Made by a program: the position numbers and the translations under genes
Source of the DNA: an uncultured Clostridia bacterium
GTDB taxonomy: Bacteria > Bacillota > Clostridia > Oscillospirales > Ruminococcaceae
Reading direction: 5' to 3'
Assembly (NCBI GenBank): GCA_947631455.1
Contig: CANRLH010000004.1
Span: 124,001-188,000 of the forward strand
DNA: 64,000 nt
Notes under the pieces: model-generated
Seen by the model: only the letters and a program-made list of their open reading frames with translations
Told to the model about the DNA's origin: nothing
The model's database searches: none
Shown: one piece after another, positions 15,585 through 23,305 of the stretch
Layout: the number at the start of each line of letters is the position of its first letter
Numbering within the stretch: the stretch's first letter is position 1

Positions 15585-17348
15585 CTATACGCTCTTAAAT
15601 ACCGCAATAATTCCGGACTTATAATACAGTTGTTCATACTTACTATTGTTAAGATAGTCGTTTATATCGACCCTCTTATCAGTCTGACGAAGATCGATCG
15701 CATAGTACTCTGTAACTCTGTCGTAATCTTTTGTGTGCTCAAGCTCGTAAAGCTCACGCCGTGTAGAAAGATTCGGTACAAGATAAGTCGTGCAGGAAAC
15801 CGATGCTTCCTCCGGGATAAGATCAAGTGCTGCGTCAATAGTTATGCGAGAGGTCCTGTCCTTTGTGAAATTCTGATAATAACCTTTCGTTCTTGGGAAA
15901 ACCAGAGCTATCGCAGTTATCAGAGAAAAAGCCATCGCGCAAATAAGAATTTTAGAGCGTTTATGCTTTATGTCCTCATAATTTATTACAGCAAGATATA
16001 CCAAAAACGCACCGCTTCCAAAACCATACTGATAATTCAACGCATGCTGATACTGGTAATTTGACATAAGGTTTACAAGTATAAAAGGTATGAGCAAAAC
16101 AAGCCTTTTAGGATCTTTTATAAACAGCGGTAAAAATGCCAGAGGAGCCAGCACCTGAAGAATATACGTAAACTTTTCCTCTGTAAATATTTCGTGCAGA
16201 ACAAAAACAGGGTTTTGAACAACAGATTTTATGACTGCAAATAGGTTTTCACTGTCATCGTAGATGTAGTTTGAATACCGATAGGTCATAACTCCCTCGC
16301 CGATATTTTCAAGCAGCATAGTTACAATAAAGAAATATACCACCGACAGCGCAAACGCAGGTATACCCAGCTTCAGATTCTTTCTTGTGATAATAAAATA
16401 GAGTGCTATTATCGCAAGATACATAGCCGCGTCTTCTTTCACAGATAGCAAAAGAACAGAGAACAAAACACACGGCAGTATCTTTTTTGTTTCAAACGCC
16501 CAGAAGCACCATAACACAATAGGCGCTAAAAAGTTATTCTCGTGAAGATTATACTGCGTACCTGCTGCAAGCACAGGATATAAGGTGTAAGCTACCGAAA
16601 AACCAAGTGCAACAAGATTTGACATTCCATGCCGTTTTACGATAAGCACAAGTGGTATTACTCCGCTTGCAACCACCAGACAAGACAAGATCTGAAGAGT
16701 TATCGGTGACGGTAAAATGTAGTAAAACGGCAACATCAGATAAAATATAGGTGAAAAGTGAACCGCGAAATGCGAAAGCAGTCCGTCGCGTTCACAAGTG
16801 GTCAGCGGAAGACCCGTTTCTTTCATATAATAAAACATCTGAGAGAAGATACCGAAATCATAACAGGAGGTCCTGTAATTTGCGTACTTAAAGCTTAAAG
16901 CAATGCCTATAATTGATGTAAATGCCAAGATCAGGACAACTGCCAATATCCAAAGCGCCTTGTTGCTTATCCTCCACTCAAGCTTATCGAGCTTTGAAAA
17001 ATAAACAGCAGCAAATATTACGATCAAGCAGCCGATTGAAAATAAAAAGTCAGAATACTTCAAGCCCACAATTACGCTGTACAAAACAACGGAAAAAAGC
17101 ATCAGTACAGAAATCACCTTTTCGTTTGTAAAGATGTAAAGCGCTATCCACATAAGCACGATGCAAAGGCAAAACAGCCAGAAGTTTATTCCAGCGTAAA
17201 AATCCTTTTCATAAAACAGCTTATCCGTTCTTATGACAAACGCAATTGCTACAAACATCCAGGCAGTAAACAGACAGTAAAATACCGAAGCCGCCCCGCG
17301 TTTTTTTATTATACCCTTAAGATCGCTTATAACGGTACTCAAAAACAT
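15585..17348 (-). CDS. DUF2079 polytopic membrane protein
   Basis: 587 residues with about 12-14 membrane segments and a soluble C-terminal domain of about 110 residues. The family signature appears around residues 165-290: YDFGIFSQMFYYM, LLSHFAVHFSPIF, and the TQYNLHENNFLAPIVLW stretch. DUF2079 proteins resemble GT-C glycosyltransferases in topology, with an acidic/His-containing outer loop, but no activity has been shown to my knowledge. The gene is expressed apart from the polysaccharide operon, lying between its own terminator and tyrS. A role in lipid-linked sugar transfer at the cell surface is a guess from fold and location. Confidence 0.88.
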   Translation of the reverse strand: MFLSTVISDLKGIIKKRGAASVFYCLFTAWMFVAIAFVIRTDKLFYEKDFYAGINFWLFCLCIVLMWIALYIFTNEKVISVLMLFSVVLYSVIVGLKYSDFLFSIGCLIVIFAAVYFSKLDKLEWRISNKALWILAVVLILAFTSIIGIALSFKYANYRTSCYDFGIFSQMFYYMKETGLPLTTCERDGLLSHFAVHFSPIFYLMLPFYYILPSPITLQILSCLVVASGVIPLVLIVKRHGMSNLVALGFSVAYTLYPVLAAGTQYNLHENNFLAPIVLWCFWAFETKKILPCVLFSVLLLSVKEDAAMYLAIIALYFIITRKNLKLGIPAFALSVVYFFIVTMLLENIGEGVMTYRYSNYIYDDSENLFAVIKSVVQNPVFVLHEIFTEEKFTYILQVLAPLAFLPLFIKDPKRLVLLIPFILVNLMSNYQYQHALNYQYGFGSGAFLVYLAVINYEDIKHKRSKILICAMAFSLITAIALVFPRTKGYYQNFTKDRTSRITIDAALDLIPEEASVSCTTYLVPNLSTRRELYELEHTKDYDRVTEYYAIDLRQTDKRVDINDYLNNSKYEQLYYKSGIIAVFKSV

Positions 17349-17372
17349 TTTATATCCTCCAAAGAAACTTTA

Positions 17373-18590
17373 TCACTCAACCGTGATCTTGTGAAAAACC
17401 TTTTTGCCCTTCTTTATTATAACTGGCGAAGAAATGTCGATCTGCTCGGCGGGATTTGTTATCTTTACATCGTTTATCGAAACTCCCCCTCCCTGTACCA
17501 GCCTTCTTGCCTCACCGTTAGAAACGGCAAGCTTAGCTTTTACCATAAGAGTCAGCAGACCTATTTTGCCGTCAGTAAGATCATCTTTTGAAAGCACGGT
17601 AGTAGGCATATTTTCACTTGACGCACCGCTTCCGAACACTGCTTTTGCCGCATCCTGAGCCTTGTTAGCTTCCTCCTCGCCGTGAACAAGACTTGTAAGT
17701 TCAAAAGCGAGTATCTCCTTGGCCCTGTTAAGCTGTGCGCCCTCCATAGTGCGCTCCATCTCCTCTATCTGCTCAATAGGCAAAAAAGTAAGCATTTTAA
17801 GGCATTTCATAACATCTGCGTCAGACACATTTCTCCAGTACTGATAGAAGTCATACGGAGATGTTTTTTCGGGATCAAGCCAAACAGCTCCCTTTTCGGT
17901 TTTTCCCATCTTCTTGCCTTCAGAATTTAAAAGAAGCGTAATCGTCATAGCGTAAGCGTCTTTTCCGAGCTTTTTTCTGATAAGCTCCGTACCGCCCAGC
18001 ATATTCGCCCACTGATCGTCGCCGCCGAACTGCATATTGCAGCCGTAATCCTGAAACAGCCTGTAAAAGTCATAGCTTTGCATGATCATATAGTTAAATT
18101 CAAGAAAGGTAAGTCCTCTTTCCATTCTCTGTTTATAACACTCAAAGGTGAGCATCTTGTTGACTGAAAAACATGCGCCGACCTCTCTCAAAACATCCAC
18201 ATAATTAAGGTCGAGAAGCCAATCCGCGTTATTCACCACCAATGCCTTGCCGTCGGAAAAATCAATAAATCTGCTCATCTGCTTTTTAAAGCACTCCACG
18301 TTATGTTCGATCGTTTCCTTAGTCAGCATTTTACGCATATCGGTTTTTCCTGATGGATCCCCTATCATTCCTGTTCCGCCGCCCAAAAGTGCTATCGGCT
18401 TGTTTCCAGCCATCTGAAGTCTTTTCATAAGACAAAGCGCCATAAAGTGTCCGACATGCAGGCTGTCCGCAGTTGGGTCAAAGCCGATGTAAAATGTAGC
18501 CTTTCCGGCATTTATAAGCTCTGCTATTTCGTCCTCGTCAGTAAGCTGAGCCAAAAGCCCGCGCCTTTTAAGTTCTTCAAAAACCGTCAT
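17373..18590 (-). CDS. tyrS: Tyrosyl-tRNA synthetase
   Basis: 405 residues, normal bacterial TyrRS length. The class I motifs are HVGH (from [10 protein letters not shown], residues about 46-49) and KMGKT (the KMSKS equivalent, about 231-235). [12 protein letters not shown] marks the tyrosine/tRNA pocket and an S4 RNA-binding domain closes the C-terminus ([11 protein letters not shown]). It charges tRNA-Tyr in the cytoplasm. The gene has its own sigma-A promoter and a tyrosine T-box leader, so uncharged tRNA-Tyr should induce it. Confidence 0.98.
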   Translation of the reverse strand: MTVFEELKRRGLLAQLTDEDEIAELINAGKATFYIGFDPTADSLHVGHFMALCLMKRLQMAGNKPIALLGGGTGMIGDPSGKTDMRKMLTKETIEHNVECFKKQMSRFIDFSDGKALVVNNADWLLDLNYVDVLREVGACFSVNKMLTFECYKQRMERGLTFLEFNYMIMQSYDFYRLFQDYGCNMQFGGDDQWANMLGGTELIRKKLGKDAYAMTITLLLNSEGKKMGKTEKGAVWLDPEKTSPYDFYQYWRNVSDADVMKCLKMLTFLPIEQIEEMERTMEGAQLNRAKEILAFELTSLVHGEEEANKAQDAAKAVFGSGASSENMPTTVLSKDDLTDGKIGLLTLMVKAKLAVSNGEARRLVQGGGVSINDVKITNPAEQIDISSPVIIKKGKKVFHKITVE

Positions 18591-18700
18591 ATTATTTCCT
18601 CCATATTTATAAAAGTTATTGTTTTACATTTCTCCTTGCAAAGCATAAACGATGAAATCAGACACTGATTTCACGGATAACACAACCTTTCGTAAGACTA

Positions 18701-18950
18701 AAAAATCCTCCGACAAAATGCCGGAGGACGAATTCACTCGTGGTACCACCTCTGTTTATAAAAAAGCTAAACGCTTTCCTACCTCTTACGCAGTATAACG
18801 GCTGCACCCGAAAGCCCCTACTGAATAGATTTCAGGACTTCAGCTCAAAGATGTATTCACCTATACCCTGCCGCTTTCTCGCACCGACCGAAAGCTCTCT
18901 TTTGTACAAAAGCATAGGTTACTTTTTCTTATCATAGCTTTTAAATATCA
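18701..18950 (-). promoter_or_regulatory. Tyrosine T-box riboswitch leader of tyrS
   Basis: On the minus strand the leader carries stem I with a GAATAC specifier loop (TAC, tyrosine codon, 18853-18855), the T-box sequence GGTGGTACCACGAG (about 18737-18750) that pairs with the tRNA acceptor end, and a terminator stem TCCTCCG/CGGAGGA (18706-18728) followed by a U run. Uncharged tRNA-Tyr should stabilise the antiterminator and allow tyrS transcription. Confidence 0.95.
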
Positions 18951-18956
18951 TAAGAT

Positions 18957-18985
18957 ATAATATCACACACCGTAAAAAATGTCAA
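18957..18985 (-). promoter_or_regulatory. Sigma-A promoter of tyrS
   Basis: Minus strand TTGACA (18980-18985), 17-base spacer, TATTAT (18957-18962). The -35 box begins 4 bases after the stop codon of the GNAT gene, so the unit is compact but independent. Confidence 0.85.
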
Positions 18986-18988
18986 GAG

Positions 18989-19456
18989 CTAAAGAGCATA
19001 CGACATAGGGGTATATATCACACCCTCGCTTATCTTTTCATCGCTGTCAAAATCAAACCCAAACTTCAAATAAAACCCATATGCTGCCGGTGACGAATTA
19101 AGCGTCACTTTGTGTGCATATTTGTTTTTACGTCTTATCCTTTTGATGCAAAAGTTAAGAAGCGCTGTGCCGGCGCCTTTTCTCTGATACTTTTCATCCA
19201 CAAACAGAAGCGATATATGGCTTAGGTCTTTTACCGCCGCAACACCGATTAGTTTTCCCTTGAAAACCGCCTTATAAAGCCACATTGACCGCTTATCCAA
19301 AAGAGAACTGATATTATCTTCTGAGACAAATCTCATAAACGACCTTATGCCTTCATCCGCAAAAATGGGCGCCTCATATCTCATGAATGTTTTGCGTATA
19401 AGCTTTAGACATTCACTCAGCTCCTCATTCTTGACCTCTCTGATTTTTAAGCGCAT
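18989..19456 (-). CDS. GNAT-family N-acetyltransferase
   Basis: 155 residues. The acetyl-CoA binding motif is plain in the middle: SHISLLFVDEKYQRKGAGTA gives the beta4 strand and the (R/Q)-x-x-G-x-G/A loop, followed by LLNFCIKRI and the AYGFYLKFGF segment typical of the C-terminal strand pair. I start it at the ATG at 19454-19456, which has GGGGGA upstream; a longer frame from 19507 has no site. The substrate is unknown. It is encoded between sigG and tyrS. Confidence 0.88.
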   Translation of the reverse strand: MRLKIREVKNEELSECLKLIRKTFMRYEAPIFADEGIRSFMRFVSEDNISSLLDKRSMWLYKAVFKGKLIGVAAVKDLSHISLLFVDEKYQRKGAGTALLNFCIKRIRRKNKYAHKVTLNSSPAAYGFYLKFGFDFDSDEKISEGVIYTPMSYAL

Positions 19457-19517
19457 AAAAAATCCCCCGTTTTTCAGTATACAAAAACGAAGGAAAATTG
19501 TCAACACACTTTGATTT

Positions 19518-20288
19518 TTATATCCCGTCCTTTATTTTATCAAGCGCTCCCTTTTCAAGCCTTGACACCTGTGCCTGAGAGATCCCTATCTGATCTGCGA
19601 CCTCAACCTGTGTCTTTCCCTGAAAGTATCTCAGGTTAAGTATCTTCTTTTCCCGTTGGGTAAGAGACGCGATTGCCTCTTTTATAGAGATTTCGTTTAG
19701 CCAAGTCTCGTCGTCGTTCTCATCTCCTATCTGGTCGAGAACATACAGTGTATCTCCCGAATCTGAAAAAACAGGTTCATACAAAGAAACAGGATCGCTC
19801 ACAGACTCAAGTGCCATAACAACATCACAGCGTTTCTCTCCAAGCTCCTTGGCGATCTCATCTACGGTCGGCTCAGACTTGTTTTTCTTGATCAAAGCCT
19901 CCTTCGCCTGCATTGCTTTGTATGCAAGATCCTTAAGTGACCGGCTTACCCTTATGGGAGAATCGTCGCGCAAAAACCGCTTTATTTCTCCTAATATCAT
20001 CGGATGGCAATAACTTGAAAGCTTAAATCCCTTTGAACGGTCAAAGCGGTTTATCGCCTTGATAAGCCCTATTGTTCCCACCTCAAAAAGATCGTCGGCA
20101 GACGGACCTCTTCCGTTAAAGTGCTGGATCACTGACAAAACAAGCTTTAAGTTCCCAAGCACAAGCTTGTCTTTTGCCTCCTTATCGCCTTTTTCCGCCC
20201 GTATTAAAAGCTCCTCTTTTTCCTCGTCGGTCAAAACGCAAAGATCGGCTGTATTGATTCCGCTTATTTTTACCTTTTCGTATTTCAT
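19518..20288 (-). CDS. sigG: RNA polymerase forespore sigma factor sigma-G
   Basis: 256 residues of a sigma-70 family protein with the SigG pattern. The N-terminus has the KVKISGINTADLCVL segment (similar to KVEICGVDTSKLPVL of Bacillus), region 2 contains LVLGNLKLVLSVIQHFNGRG and SSYCHPMILGEIKRFLRDD, region 3 SRSLKDLAYKA, and region 4 FQGKTQVEVADQIGISQAQVSRLEK. SigG directs late forespore transcription, so the organism should form endospores. Unlike in Bacillus and many Clostridia, spoIIGA and sigE are not adjacent here; the upstream neighbour is scfA. Confidence 0.95.
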   Translation of the reverse strand: MKYEKVKISGINTADLCVLTDEEKEELLIRAEKGDKEAKDKLVLGNLKLVLSVIQHFNGRGPSADDLFEVGTIGLIKAINRFDRSKGFKLSSYCHPMILGEIKRFLRDDSPIRVSRSLKDLAYKAMQAKEALIKKNKSEPTVDEIAKELGEKRCDVVMALESVSDPVSLYEPVFSDSGDTLYVLDQIGDENDDETWLNEISIKEAIASLTQREKKILNLRYFQGKTQVEVADQIGISQAQVSRLEKGALDKIKDGI

Positions 20289-20350
20289 ACAAATCCCCGT
20301 GCAATAAACTTTTAAAAATATTATTGCCGGGCGGGTGCATTATTATACTA

Positions 20351-20385
20351 AAAACAAAAGCCGCACGAAAAAAATCCGTACGACC
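20351..20385 (-). terminator. Intrinsic terminator after scfA
   Basis: A hairpin with GU pairs (GGTCGTACG with CGTGCGGCT, minus strand, 20359-20385) followed by TTTTGTTTTT. It separates scfA from sigG. Confidence 0.75.
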
Positions 20386-20416
20386 TTTTAAAACGCATTT
20401 ATTTAATTTGCCGTGC

Positions 20417-20560
20417 TTACGCGTCCTTTTCGCACTTCTGGTTAGCAACAGTGCAGGAAGTTTTGCAGGCAGACTGGCAGGAAGCCTGACATTTACCGCA
20501 ACCGCCCTTAGCAGCGGTAGCCTTGAGGTTTGCCTTATTTACCGTCTTGATATGCTTCAT
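20417..20560 (-). CDS. scfA: SCIFF ranthipeptide precursor (six cysteines in forty-five)
   Basis: 47 residues starting MKHIKTVNKANLKATAAKGG, with six Cys at positions 21, 24, 28, 32, 36 and 43. That is the near-invariant SCIFF layout found in almost all Clostridia. The ATG has AGGAGG 8 bases upstream. SCIFF peptides are RiPP precursors whose Cys residues are joined to alpha- or gamma-carbons by a radical SAM maturase (TIGR03974) normally encoded next door. No radical SAM gene occurs in this window. The adjacent TIGR04086 and yajC genes are the usual upstream partners. The gene has its own strong promoter and terminator, so it is monocistronic. Confidence 0.95.
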   Translation of the reverse strand: MKHIKTVNKANLKATAAKGGCGKCQASCQSACKTSCTVANQKCEKDA

Positions 20561-20592
20561 GAAAAATGCCTCCTATTCAAATCGTTTTAATA

Positions 20593-20621
20593 ATTATATC
20601 AGATAATAAAATGCTTGTCAA
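20593..20621 (-). promoter_or_regulatory. Sigma-A promoter of scfA
   Basis: Minus strand TTGACA (20616-20621), 17-base spacer, TATAAT (20593-20598): a full consensus match 33 bases before the scfA start codon. Strong, constitutive-looking expression is expected. Confidence 0.88.
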
Positions 20622-20778
20622 CATAAAAGCCCAAAAAGCACTATGTACTTCTATATAAGGATTACAATTAACGCTCAAGATATGACATATTCATGCCAAA
20701 ACGCCTCTTTTGAAAGTGGAAAATAATGTAACTTTAGGACTCAAATCGAGTTAGCTGACGGGGAGTTGCAAAAAGCTG

Positions 20779-21171
20779 TCAGTATCGCCGTCTTTTTGAA
20801 TTCACCCCCACAGCGCCGCCTATTGCTCCGGTTATAATGACGAGCATAAGCTTTGAAGACGCAGAAAAGCTAAGCAGACTTCCCGCAAAAATCGAACCGA
20901 TAAGTGTAACGATCAGGAAAATAGAAAAGCCGCAAACAGCGCCTCTTATAAGACCGTTTTTTCTGTATTTCTTAGCGCAGATATATCCGCCGAAGTATGT
21001 ACCCAGCGCTAGAGCCGCTACGGAAATGAGCTGAGTTATGCTCTTTGATATATCTATTTTCGTCATAATGAACGACACCAGTAAAAATATAGCCGCCGTT
21101 ATCAAAAGCCCCAAAAATACGCACACTATCATAAACGCCGGAATCTTTGAACATTTGCTTCTTCTTCGCAA
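20779..21171 (-). CDS. TIGR04086-type small membrane protein
   Basis: 130 residues with four hydrophobic helices (about 12-34, 44-66, 75-95, 103-122) and a basic tail KRRRY. The position between yajC and the SCIFF gene, with the internal glycine-rich segment GTYFGGYICAKKYRKNG, matches the family described as TIGR04086, which co-occurs with SCIFF in Clostridia. The start is a TTG at 21169-21171 preceded by GGAGGGA. The function is unknown. Its conserved neighbourhood makes a role connected with the peptide or with Sec-dependent export plausible but unproven. Confidence 0.85.
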   Translation of the reverse strand: MRRRSKCSKIPAFMIVCVFLGLLITAAIFLLVSFIMTKIDISKSITQLISVAALALGTYFGGYICAKKYRKNGLIRGAVCGFSIFLIVTLIGSIFAGSLLSFSASSKLMLVIITGAIGGAVGVNSKRRRY

Positions 21172-21243
21172 AAAAATCCCTCCTAAGGCAAACTGAGATA
21201 CTGTTAAACCTTATTCGGGATTTATACGTTTTATTCTGAAAAA

Positions 21244-21657
21244 TTACTTTTCGATGTCGTTTTGCACTTCATCGCTTTTAGATATCTCATCCTTGATTTT
21301 CTTAGAGGATTTTTTAGCTTCCCTTGCAGCCGCAGCGGCAGCCTCCTGCTGCTCGTGAACGGTAAGGTTCTGAGAAACGGCCCATTTTTTGATCCTTATT
21401 TTGCTTCTGTCACCGCCGGTCTCAACAACAAGAGTGTCGTCCTTTACCGAAAATACAATTCCTATGATTCCCCCCGCCGTAACGATCTCATCGCCGACCT
21501 GAATGTTACTTCGCATCAAAGCGTCTTCCTTGTCTTTTTTTCTTTGAGGTCTGATTAGCAAAAAGTAAAAAACTACTATTATCAGCACCAAGGGAATAAA
21601 GGTCACCAGCATAGAAGCCGTGCTTTGCTGCTGTGCAGCCAATAAAACAGTACTCAT
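21244..21657 (-). CDS. yajC: Preprotein translocase subunit YajC
   Basis: 137 residues with the standard YajC plan: one N-terminal transmembrane helix (MLVTFIPLVLIIVVFYFLLI) followed by RPQRKKDKED, a small soluble domain with VGDEIVTAGGIIGIV, and an Ala/Lys/Glu-rich tail. YajC is an accessory of SecDF in protein export. The ATG at 21655-21657 is chosen for the AGGAGG site at the correct distance; an in-frame upstream start lacks one. SecD and SecF genes are not present downstream, where TIGR04086 and scfA follow instead. Confidence 0.95.
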   Translation of the reverse strand: MSTVLLAAQQQSTASMLVTFIPLVLIIVVFYFLLIRPQRKKDKEDALMRSNIQVGDEIVTAGGIIGIVFSVKDDTLVVETGGDRSKIRIKKWAVSQNLTVHEQQEAAAAAAREAKKSSKKIKDEISKSDEVQNDIEK

Positions 21658-21705
21658 TTTAATGCCTCCTGATTTTTTCAATTATTTATCCTTTCAGACA
21701 GTATA

Positions 21706-21733
21706 ATTATAACATAAAAATAAATTATTACAA
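21706..21733 (-). promoter_or_regulatory. Probable sigma-A promoter of yajC
   Basis: Minus strand TTGTAA (21728-21733), 16-base spacer, TATAAT (21706-21711), about 50 bases before the yajC start. Confidence 0.6.
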
Positions 21734-21757
21734 TGACTTTCACAGAAATTTCATAAT

Positions 21758-22984
21758 TTATTTTATAGCTTTTTCTATAAGCTCTTTTTCAGCCATTACT
21801 CTTTCCGCGTTTTCCTCGTCCGCGGCGAAAAGATTCTTGTAATTATATATCGCCACTCCTGAATAGCAATCAAGTTTTTTTGCGTCGTTAATCATATTCG
21901 CGATTATCCCTTTTGTAGATATAAATTCCTCCTCGGAAAGTATTTTATATTCACCCAGACCTATTACAAGGCGCACACTGCTGTCCTTGCACATATCGCT
22001 CCATGTTTTTATAGTTTCGTCATACGGGCAGACGCTTTCATAACCGTAATACACCTGCGGCGCTATGTAATCGCAAAAGCCCTCCTCAGCGCACCATTTT
22101 TTCACGTCCGCAAACTGAGAAGCATAATCGTTTTTGATGTTACCCTGCGGAGACAGCCCGAATAAAACGCTTTTGTTTATATCCTTTATCGTTTTGTAAA
22201 CGCCGGATACCATTTTGTTGATCCGCGATATTCTATAATCAGATAGGCTGCTTTCTCCGGATTTCTCGAACTCTTCCCTGTCAAAGCTTTCGTCGGGGGT
22301 CGGAAAAAAATAGTCATCAAAGTGAATTCCGTCGACCTCATAGTTTTCAACTATCTCCTTAACGCCGCTGTTTATGAGCTTTAAAACCTCATCGTACGCT
22401 GGATTAAGCCAATAGTTCGTGTTGTCAGGCACGCTTTTGAGTATATTTTTGTTTTGATCAAACCACTTTTTTGTCTGGAAACTGTCGTCTATCGTCTCCA
22501 TATTTTCATAGCTCATACATCTAAAGGGATTTATCCAAGCGTGAAAAGAAATGCCCTGTTTATGTGAAAGCTCCGTCATTATCTCAAGAGGGTCAAAATC
22601 AGAGCTTATGATAAGCGCTTTAGGATAAACTCCGGAATCATAGTATGCGTCGCCAAAGGCCCTTACATGAACATAAACCGTATTAAAGCCAGACGCCTTT
22701 ACAGAATCAAGTGCCTGTGAAAATTTGCTTTTAAACGACGCCTCATCGCCTCCCGACAAAAAATCCGCTAGCTCTATATATGATATCCATATGGCTTTTT
22801 GCTCGTCGTAATTAAGCGCCTGATACTTGTTTTTCTCATCGTTATCATTTGAGGGCGCATAGACATCTTTTATTGCGCTGTCAGATGCTATACCTTTGTT
22901 AAGCACCCTGAAGCTTTCTTTGGTGTTACAGGCGGAAAGCAAAAGTGCAAATATAAGTATAGACACGATCCTAAGTTTTTTCAT
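21758..22984 (-). CDS. Family 10-like glycosyl hydrolase lipoprotein (DUF187/GHL10, YngK-like)
   Basis: 408 residues. The N-terminus is a lipoprotein signal peptide with lipobox LSAC (MKKLRIVSILIFALLLSAC), so the mature protein is anchored outside. The catalytic (beta/alpha)8 domain contains AIWISYIELADFL, AGFNTVYVHVRAFGDAYY, SFHAWINPFR, YEVDGIHFDDYFFP and CDYIAPQVYYGYE, the signature blocks of the GHL10/DUF187 family, whose members act on peptidoglycan-like or other glycans. The ATG at 22984 has AAAGGA at good spacing; an ATG three codons upstream is too close to that site. The substrate is unknown. Confidence 0.88.
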   Translation of the reverse strand: MKKLRIVSILIFALLLSACNTKESFRVLNKGIASDSAIKDVYAPSNDNDEKNKYQALNYDEQKAIWISYIELADFLSGGDEASFKSKFSQALDSVKASGFNTVYVHVRAFGDAYYDSGVYPKALIISSDFDPLEIMTELSHKQGISFHAWINPFRCMSYENMETIDDSFQTKKWFDQNKNILKSVPDNTNYWLNPAYDEVLKLINSGVKEIVENYEVDGIHFDDYFFPTPDESFDREEFEKSGESSLSDYRISRINKMVSGVYKTIKDINKSVLFGLSPQGNIKNDYASQFADVKKWCAEEGFCDYIAPQVYYGYESVCPYDETIKTWSDMCKDSSVRLVIGLGEYKILSEEEFISTKGIIANMINDAKKLDCYSGVAIYNYKNLFAADEENAERVMAEKELIEKAIK

Positions 22985-23076
22985 GATTGTCATTCCTTTC
23001 TGGGCAGATAAAAATACGCGTTTATGTTAAATACTATGGACAAACCCGGATTTTTATTCTAAGGATAAAAAAGTAC

Positions 23077-23105
23077 TTGAAAATAATACTTGATTGTGGT
23101 ATACT
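23077..23105 (+). promoter_or_regulatory. Sigma-A promoter of the SRP RNA-dnaX unit
   Basis: TTGAAA (23077-23082), 17-base spacer, TATACT (23100-23105), placing the start site near 23112. Confidence 0.8.
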
Positions 23106-23130
23106 ATTATGTGTTTAAGAATGATGTTTT

Positions 23131-23266
23131 TTCGATCCGAGATACAGGTGCGCAGGTCCTGTGCAACGAAACGCTGTGAACCATGTCAGGCGGGGAACCG
23201 AGCAGCATTAAGCAGTTTGTCTTGTGTGACACAGATTCGCCTGCGTACCTATATGTCGGATTGAAG
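23131..23266 (+). ncRNA. ffs: Signal recognition particle RNA (small bacterial type)
   Basis: The conserved domain IV motif TCAGGCGGGGAACCGAGCAG occurs at 23186-23205, matching the SRP consensus TCAGG...GGAA...AGCAG. It is closed by a long hairpin in which ATCCGA (23135-23140) pairs with TCGGAT (23256-23261), and GGT plus CGCAGG (about 23148-23157) pair with CCTGCG and ACC. No Alu domain is evident, so this is the short form. The RNA pairs with Ffh for co-translational targeting. It lies directly before dnaX, a common arrangement. The exact ends are approximate. Confidence 0.93.
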
Positions 23267-23305
23267 CGTTTAAATGAAGCATTTATCAGAGAGGGGTGTT
23301 TGTGT

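Noticed and set aside
17373-18950. The Tyr T-box as a novel regulatory system
   Set aside because: All elements match the standard tyrosine T-box class, so it is annotated but not listed as a finding.
23183-23305. 41-residue N-terminal extension of DnaX
   Set aside because: It reads through the SRP RNA hairpin, whereas the ATG at 23306 matches the known DnaX N-terminus and has a ribosome site.
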